Assembly (NCBI RefSeq): GCF_025024155.1
Contig: NW_026251754.1
Location: 186,001-250,000 of the forward strand
DNA: 64,000 nt
Reading direction: 5' to 3'
DNA from: Gamsiella multidivaricata
Lineage: Eukaryota; Mortierellomycota; Mortierellomycetes; Mortierellales; Mortierellaceae
The position numbers and the translations under genes were made by a program. Shown piece by piece: positions 57,801 to 64,000 of this stretch. A model generated the notes under the pieces. The model was not told where the DNA came from. It was given only the letters and a program-made list of their open reading frames with translations, and did no database searches. Numbering within the stretch: the stretch's first letter is position 1; each line of letters opens with the position of its first letter.

Positions 57801-60800
57801 ACATAAAAATTCCAGTTGTTGACAGTCTTTTTCTCATCCACTTTCCCAGGGGAACTGGCACGCTAAGACCCATTGACCCATTTGCAGGGTGCAACTATAA
57901 ACAACAGAGAGCCAATGGGAGGCTCTTACCAGATGCTCGTCTGCTCTAAAACACAGTTTACTATCGAAACTTAATTTGTTGAAAACTTTATGGCGTGCGA
58001 ACCTCAAAGGTTCGACGACCCTCGGGGTCACCTTCGACAGATTCGTGAGTGAGCAAAATACATGTAGACTAATAGCACATGCAAAGCATTTCCACCAACC
58101 TCCAGCCGCCCAGTCGGATGGGTTCCGTGGCGCCAGATTATCCAGATGCATGATCACGATGGTTAATTATTATACTATCATGTCATCCTCTTCTTTATCG
58201 TGGCAACACTATGTCCCTGCATACCTGGCTTGGTCTGGACCCTGGCAGCCTACATAATCTACGTATGAATGTGCGGTGAACCTGTGGTTCGTAAGGGGGA
58301 TGCGTACAATATAGTGTTTAAGTACTTGAACTATCCTCTCACTCTCTTTTTTTTGCGCGTATTACCAGGAAAAGTTTGACAATATCTATTGTTCGCGTAG
58401 ATTGCCTTGGGAAGGGTCAAAGGAATGGGCGGCGGGCATGCAGCAGGGGGACCTACAGAATTCAGGGGTAAGATATGTGTGGCCGCATGGGCGCGCAACT
58501 CTAGGGCATTATTTGTTTTCGTATCCAATCACGGCGCTCCATTTCTGGGCTGCAAGTGCATATGACGGGCTGCACTGAGTGCCAAATGTGTTGTTGTACC
58601 TGGCCCTTGTATTACGCAGATTCTATCCCTACGGGCATCGTGTGTGTGTTCAAATTGCCCTGTAGTTATTCACAGGATCCAAATATGGTGTCGTCCACTG
58701 TCATTCAGAATGTCGGAGACAAAAGGGCGGGGTAGTAACGCTAGTAGGAAAGGCATACCATGATGTCTGAATATGATACACTCTGTCCCTCTTTTGAAAT
58801 AAGTTTCCCCTGGACGCGTTCTGCCGCAGAATAGAATGCGACCTGACGTAGAACCCACCCTGCGCTGGAATAGCCCCTCAGCCTTCCTACTATAACTCCT
58901 TCTTTTGCTCATGGGCGCTCTTTTGTGTTCATGGGCCTTGCACTCCACCCAACAAAGCCAAGCGGTCTCTCTAATACAAGAAAAGTGCACAGCTGATAGC
59001 GAAACAAAACTGGCGTGATACATGGGAGAATTACTTGGCAAATGTATGAGAATCCCTCGGGGACAAAATGTTCAGCCCTGAGAGGCGCCTATCTATCCTA
59101 TCCTTCTTTCATGTCAATTATGCACTTGCAATTTCAATTGGTGTGTATAGATGAAATTTATATCATTGAAAACGCGATATATGCTATAGGTCCTTGACCT
59201 CAACTGATGCCATTTTTATTTCTACATCATATTCTATTTCGCAACGCCAGTGCACTTTGCTGGCATGGCTTTGTTTTCTTTCACCATCGACTTATCGTTC
59301 ATGAGAGTTCCCAACGACTAATTCGATTTGTGTTATCGAGGTTGTCCGTTACATATGCACGTACGCCGTTGTTAATTAGCACTGTTGCAGCAGCTACTTC
59401 TCGTTTTTCACACGACCCCTGACGGGAACTAGACATAAACCTCTAGTAATCAACAAATAGAAAAGCGTGGACAACTTTCCCACAAGAGTGTAGATCCCAT
59501 GTTAAGATGGCTAAACCAGAGTGCATGGTTCTAACCGGCTACTGCATTTCTCAATTCCCGGTAATTAGATAGCAATTATAATAAATAACAGCAAATATTT
59601 ACAAACAATAGCAGCAACAATAACAATAACAATCAATAGAGAGGCCAACGGTTCAAGGATGCAGTTCGGGGTCTTCATTTAAACCGGGCCAACGATATCT
59701 AGTATAAACATGAGATTGAGAAGAGACTTGCGAGGATCGAGGTTTTTCCACAGACTAGTGAACCGCGACCGTTTACACTATTGCATTCCAACCAACAAGC
59801 AGCGTTGGTAAATAATGGTCAGGGCACTAACTAATCTTGTCTAGCTCATGTAGTCGTCCCTGATGCGAATCTTATTTTGGATGCAAAGGTTATGAAGCAT
59901 AGGTTCAGATATGGAAAATACTAGCTCCAATCGCGTCTACATGCCCTCTCTAGTCAACGAAATCGAGCGCTGATTCTCATACGCATGTTGCTCGATATTT
60001 TTGTCCGTAGAAAGTAGAAAGTGCACGCCATTTCCATTTCACTGGCATCATCATGCATTTACAATAACCTTGTGCAAGCTACAGTGAACTTGTCGGAGGG
60101 GCCCTACTTACCCATGGGCTAGGGTTACCAATCATTCTCAACCAATCGTTCTTTTGACAAATAAGACACGTAATTTCTTCAATGAAGGTACGCTCTCATG
60201 TATATGTCTATCCCTCTATGCTATCATCAATTTCACTATAGTCTGCAGCAATTTGGTAGCCCTTGACGATTTTCGCCGTTTTTCTGCAGGGGTATTTTAA
60301 TGGTCAAAAGCTGAATTAGAATGGATGAAGGGACCTGCATGACAAATCTACCGAAAACGGTTCAGGTTCTGCAGCAACAAATAAATAAAGTTCAAATAGT
60401 TGGCTCTTATTTGTTTGCTTGCGAGGGCGACAGTTTTCCTGGTATCAAGGGAAAAAAAACAATAACTAAAAAACCTGGCAACGAACCCTTGCAGCACAAG
60501 GGTTGAAGAGGGATAGACCCTTCTGTTCCGAATGGGGACACAAGACAGCAAAACAAACAGAGCTCAACAGCAAACAAACACATCCCCGGATAAAAAACAG
60601 AAACACGACATCGGCATCAGGGAGAAGCAACGCCATTGGACGCTGACAGGATTGCGGGTCTCCCAGGGTTCAACATGAGAAAATAACATTATGCGTGAGA
60701 AGACAATTGCGGCAAGATTGCATTCGCTGCTCTCGCTCTTTCCCTCATTGCGCACGCGCGTATTAATTTCAAACGGCACCAGGATGCTTTCACAACAGGT

Positions 60801-60869
60801 ACATGCACTCCATTCAAATGGATCTTAAAGAATCCCTCTAAGCATCAAGAAATAACGCGCCTGAATCCG

Positions 60870-60877
60870 TATAAATA
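60870..60877 (+). promoter_or_regulatory. TATA box of the S8 protease gene
   Basis: TATAAATA lies 142 bases upstream of the ATG. The leader between them has repeated CCAAGTCTTTTCAA-like units (60938-60985). Confidence 0.65.
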
Positions 60878-61011
60878 CCATCCCTTCATCTGCCATCTTT
60901 CCATTTTTTTTCTTCATCCTGCATCCTCTCCTCAGCTTCTCCAAGTATCTCCAAGTCTTTTCAAGCCTTTCCAAGTCTTTTCAAACCAACAACAACCTCA
61001 GCTCTTTCACC

Positions 61012-62172
61012 ATGAAGTACACTATCATCCTCGCTGCAGTCATTGCCCTCGTCCAGGCTGCTCCTCTGATCAACAACGGCGGCAAGGCTATTGCTGACTC
61101 GTACATTGTTGTTCTCAAGGACGGCCACAACGCTGATTCTTTCCAGGCCAAGTTCGATGACATTGCCAAGCGCCAGAACGGCCGTGGTCGCAAGCCCACC
61201 ATCCACCGCAAGTACCAGAAGTTCCCCGGTTTCGCTGCCACCATCAACCAGGCTGCTCTCAAGGAGCTCCTTGCTGCTGATGAGGTTGATTTCATCGAGC
61301 AGGATGCCATCATCTCCCTCCAGGGCTCCCAGACTTCCCCCCCATCCTGGGGTCTCACCCGCGTCTCCGAGCGCAACCTCGGCCTGACCCAGCCCTATCT
61401 CTACAATGATGCTGCCGGTCAGGGTGTCACCGCCTACGTTGTCGACACCGGTGTCTACGCCGCCCACTCTGACTTTGGCGGTCGTGCTACCTTCGGTGCC
61501 AACTTCATCTCCGGCTCCGCCAACACTGACGAGAATGGTCACGGTACCCACGTCTCCGGCACCATCGGAGGCACCAAGTACGGTGTTGCCAAGAAGGTCA
61601 GCATTGTCGGTGTCAAGGTCCTCGATGCCCAGGGATCCGGTGCCACCTCTGGCGTCGTTGCCGGTATGGACTGGGTTGCTGCCCGCGCTGTCCCCGGCAA
61701 GTCCGTTGTCAATATGTCTTTGGGTGGTAGCAAATCTTCTGCCATCGACGCTGCTGCCGCCCGCCTTTATGCCGCCAACATTCCCTTGATCGTCGCTGCC
61801 GGTAACAGCGCCACCACCGACGCCTGTGATGGCTCGCCCTCCGGTGCCGCCAACGCCTACACCGTCGCTGCTTCCGACAAATACGACGCTGTCGCTTCCT
61901 TCACCTCGTACGGTTCCTGCGTCGAGATTTTCGGACCCGGTGTCGCCATCACCTCCGCCTGGATTGGCTCCACCTCTGCCACCAACACCATCTCGGGTAC
62001 TTCGATGGCCACCCCCCACGTTGTCGGTGTTGCCGCCTTGTACCTCTCCTTCAACAGCTTGCCCACCGCCTCGTCTCTCTTCAACAAGTTGACCTCGACC
62101 GCCACCACCGGCAAGATCACCGGCAACTTGAAGGGCTCGCCCAACCGCCTCGTCTTCAACGGCGCTGTCTAA
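61012..62172 (+). CDS. Secreted subtilisin-like serine protease (S8, proteinase K type)
   Basis: Single exon, 386 residues. A signal peptide (MKYTIILAAVIALVQAAP) is followed by an I9-type propeptide (SYIVVLKDGHNADSF … VDFIEQDA) that acts as folding chaperone and inhibitor. The catalytic set is complete: D145 in AYVVDTGV, H177 in NGHGTHVSGT, oxyanion N265 in VAAGNS and S331 in GTSMATPHV. The mature enzyme should digest extracellular protein. The codons strongly favour C in the third position, unlike the neighbours, and the gene has no introns. These fit high expression, though a processed-copy origin is possible. The strong third-position bias also creates a long antisense open frame that I do not consider a gene. 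Confidence 0.95.
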   Translation: MKYTIILAAVIALVQAAPLINNGGKAIADSYIVVLKDGHNADSFQAKFDDIAKRQNGRGRKPTIHRKYQKFPGFAATINQAALKELLAADEVDFIEQDAIISLQGSQTSPPSWGLTRVSERNLGLTQPYLYNDAAGQGVTAYVVDTGVYAAHSDFGGRATFGANFISGSANTDENGHGTHVSGTIGGTKYGVAKKVSIVGVKVLDAQGSGATSGVVAGMDWVAARAVPGKSVVNMSLGGSKSSAIDAAAARLYAANIPLIVAAGNSATTDACDGSPSGAANAYTVAASDKYDAVASFTSYGSCVEIFGPGVAITSAWIGSTSATNTISGTSMATPHVVGVAALYLSFNSLPTASSLFNKLTSTATTGKITGNLKGSPNRLVFNGAV

Positions 62173-62597
62173 ACGACACTTTATCAAAGAAATTTTAGGG
62201 AGTAAGGGCCGTTAGGACTGGGTCCGCGGTTGCTTCTTACCTTTCGTATACATATCCTATTATTTTTGTGAATACCCATCAAGAATCAAAATAACTACAG
62301 CAAAAGACAAACCTCCCAGCCTATGTTGTACATAGCCAATACCTTAGTCTTGAATGGAATAAAATCTGAGGCGTTGATCGTCTCCAAAAAAAAAAAAGAT
62401 GGATCTTCATTAGACTGCGGTTTTGACAATAACTATTGGATAGCTGCTTCGCACTGCCCATACACCAGAAATCGAGTTCTTCATCGCGTACTTTTTAATC
62501 ATTAGAATGGAATTGGTACTTTGTATAACCCATACTCCAGAAAAACAAAAATGCATTTTTTTTTTGTTATTTATTTGCAGCCTATCTCGAATAACTT
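62173..62597. other. Convergent intergenic region
   Basis: The 3' regions of the protease (plus) and the peroxiredoxin (minus) meet here. A12- and T10-type runs at about 62385-62397 and 62558-62567 are probably transcript-end sequence. No gene seen. Confidence 0.5.
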
Positions 62598-63915
62598 TTA
62601 CAACTTAGCCAGAACAGCACCGGCTCCTGACACAGAGACACCGAACCTGCGATAAAGTTAAAAAAAGTCAAAGTTAGGATTCAATTGACTTTGCTGTCAA
62701 GTTTATACTGAGAGCCAAAGAGAATGGACTTACTGGGTCTCAACACCGATGTAGGTGACCTTCATATCCTCGACGACCATAGCAAAGCGCTTGGAGCGGA
62801 CAGCACCCATGCCACCCTTCGTCAAATCTGTTGTAAATGGCGGGTAAAATAACAATAATGATGATGATAAGAGAAAGAAGAAGAAGAAGAAAAAGATGGT
62901 GAGTGGCTATAGATATACAGCCGCAGGTGGTACGGCTTATGGATTCGCCAGTGATAAGGATTTGTTACCTTGCACAAGCCCAGTGGCCTTGACAAAATCA
63001 CCGTTACCGTCGGCAGCCATGATAACCTTGTCGCTAACATTTGTCCACTTGCCCCAGGCATCCATCACGCTATGTTTAACGTCGGCATATGAAAAAGATG
63101 GAGGCAATGATGTGAGGATAAGGAATAAGACGCAAATCGGTGGGACATTTCAACAGACGATCCATATTGCTATTACAAGGCATCTGCGGTGCTGATGCAC
63201 ACGACCTGGTCGATACCCTTGTTGACAAGATCCTGGTACTTTTGATGGTACCTATTCATCATTCAATGTACGATCGATCCAGGGTTAGAAAATCAAGCGA
63301 GCATGCGATCTTCTTAAAGTGTTGTTTCACAAGGTCTAAATGGGGGCGGCAAAAAACAAGTCCTTACTCGGGCAGGTGGTTGTTATTGCAGGTGGGAGTG
63401 AATGCACCGGGGACACCGAAGATAACGACCTTCTTGCCCTTAAAGGAATCCGTACTCAAGTTCTGAGGGATGCCGCATGCATCCTTGAGCGAGGGGTCAT
63501 ATGGGCTTTGTTGCAAAAGTAAGAAAAAAAGAATAAGTTAGCAGCTGCTTTGGAGTGATCAAAAGCGCCTAGCGAGGAGTCATAGCGGAGATTAGCACCC
63601 TTACCAGTACTTGAGGGTGATTGAAGGAAGAGTATCGCCGACTTTAATCTGAGATGTTTGCAAGGAATGACATAAAGTAAGAAGATGCCCTTAAAGCCCA
63701 GGCATCCTGAGACAGCAAAAATTTAGTGCTGAGTCCATGCTATGCCGCGGCTGTAGTTCCTCCCGTCTGATTCGAACCCGAATGTCGGAAGTGTGGAACG
63801 ATGGCGAGATTGTTGTCGCTGGCCGGTTTCCTGTTTAATATGATGCTCCAACTGGTCTTGCCCTGAGAAGCCGTGGACCTGTGTCGTTCATCTGACAAAC
63901 ACTTACTTGAGACAT
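62598..63915 (-). CDS. Type-5 (AHP1/PMP20-like) peroxiredoxin
   Basis: Seven exons on the minus strand: 63915-63907, 63648-63605, 63505-63368, 63251-63177, 63069-62969, 62827-62734 and 62646-62598. They total 510 nt, 169 residues. The first exon carries only three codons (MSQ). The peroxidatic Cys is C57 in [19 protein letters not shown], and [11 protein letters not shown] supplies the conserved Arg. C18 or C28 could be the resolving Cys. The enzyme reduces hydrogen peroxide and organic peroxides with thioredoxin. There is no obvious targeting sequence, and the C-terminus AKL resembles a weak peroxisomal PTS1, as in PMP20 proteins, so peroxisomal location is possible. Confidence 0.92.
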
Positions 63916-64000
63916 GGTGAACGACTGAAATGAGGTTGCAATGAATGTGAAATGTTATGATGGAGCGAGTGATGGGTAGAGGAGAGAAAAGAGAGGAAAA

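Larger units (their letters stand above)
54406..61011. other. Gene-poor region of 6.6 kb
   Basis: Only short unsupported frames. Features seen: a G21 run (54782-54802), a minus-strand 79-codon frame at 56156-56395 and a 91-codon frame at 56419-56694 that look like debris, an A/T-rich segment at 59560-59640, and the promoter of the S8 protease at the right end. No transposase motif was recognised. Confidence 0.45.

Noticed and set aside
60961..62187. 408-codon open frame antisense to the S8 protease
   Set aside because: Gly/Val-rich low-complexity product explained by the third-position C bias of the protease; no start context or domain.
63725..63785. Possible tRNA at GATTCGAACCCG
   Set aside because: The T-stem does not pair on either strand, and the segment lies within the long first intron of the peroxiredoxin gene.
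1..64000. CRISPR array, rRNA operon or bacterial operon structure
   Set aside because: No regularly spaced direct repeats, no rRNA landmarks, and gene structure is clearly eukaryotic.

Overview
The window reads as nuclear DNA of an early-diverging filamentous fungus; a Mortierellomycota/Mucoromycota-type genome is my inference. The basis is compact genes with many short GT-AG introns, near-balanced base composition, fungal-type families (GCR1_C regulators, Trm6, Qcr9, FEX fluoride exporter, GRIP golgin, GH28 pectinase, GH5_12 glycosidase, secreted S8 protease) and many DNA-transposon relics. No rRNA gene, credible tRNA or CRISPR array was seen. Exon models were built by reading frames through GT-AG sites. 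The closed multi-exon models sum to whole codons, or are off by exactly the one base explained by a visible frameshift.

Layout. 0-8 kb: the start of a secreted protein running off the left edge, then an AT-rich accessory stretch holding unidentified coding relics and a decayed Tc1/mariner transposase. 8-14.5 kb: an intact polygalacturonase (7 exons), a 135-bp hAT-type MITE, Qcr9, and two unknown genes. 16-31 kb: a large disordered protein, an NRPS adenylation-domain pseudogene, two related GCR1_C regulator genes on opposite strands with TRM6 between them, and a small secreted six-cysteine protein. 31.6-44.5 kb: a mobile-gene island. It has a SWIM/MULE-type transposase with one frameshift, a hAT MITE in its promoter region, a divergent gene joining an XPG/FEN1-like flap nuclease to a TnpB/Fanzor-like RuvC-zinc-ribbon end, a fluoride exporter, and a second internally deleted copy of the nuclease fusion. 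45.4-54.4 kb: a GRIP golgin convergent with a GH5_12 glycosidase. 54.4-61 kb: a gene-poor stretch. 61-64 kb: an intronless S8 protease convergent with a 7-exon peroxiredoxin.

The most interesting object is the fused nuclease. Its N-terminal half keeps the acidic residues expected of XPG/FEN1 nucleases. Its C-terminal half has the GY-(x)6-EYYT-x-K-CPxC ... CPxC ... HRD-x-MAAEN signature of TnpB/OrfB zinc-ribbon proteins. A second decayed copy retains both ends and an intron at the same place, which argues that the two nuclease parts belong to one mobile gene. The copy at 34.9 kb carries two in-frame stops and one frameshift, so it is probably a recent pseudogene of a family that may be active elsewhere in the genome.
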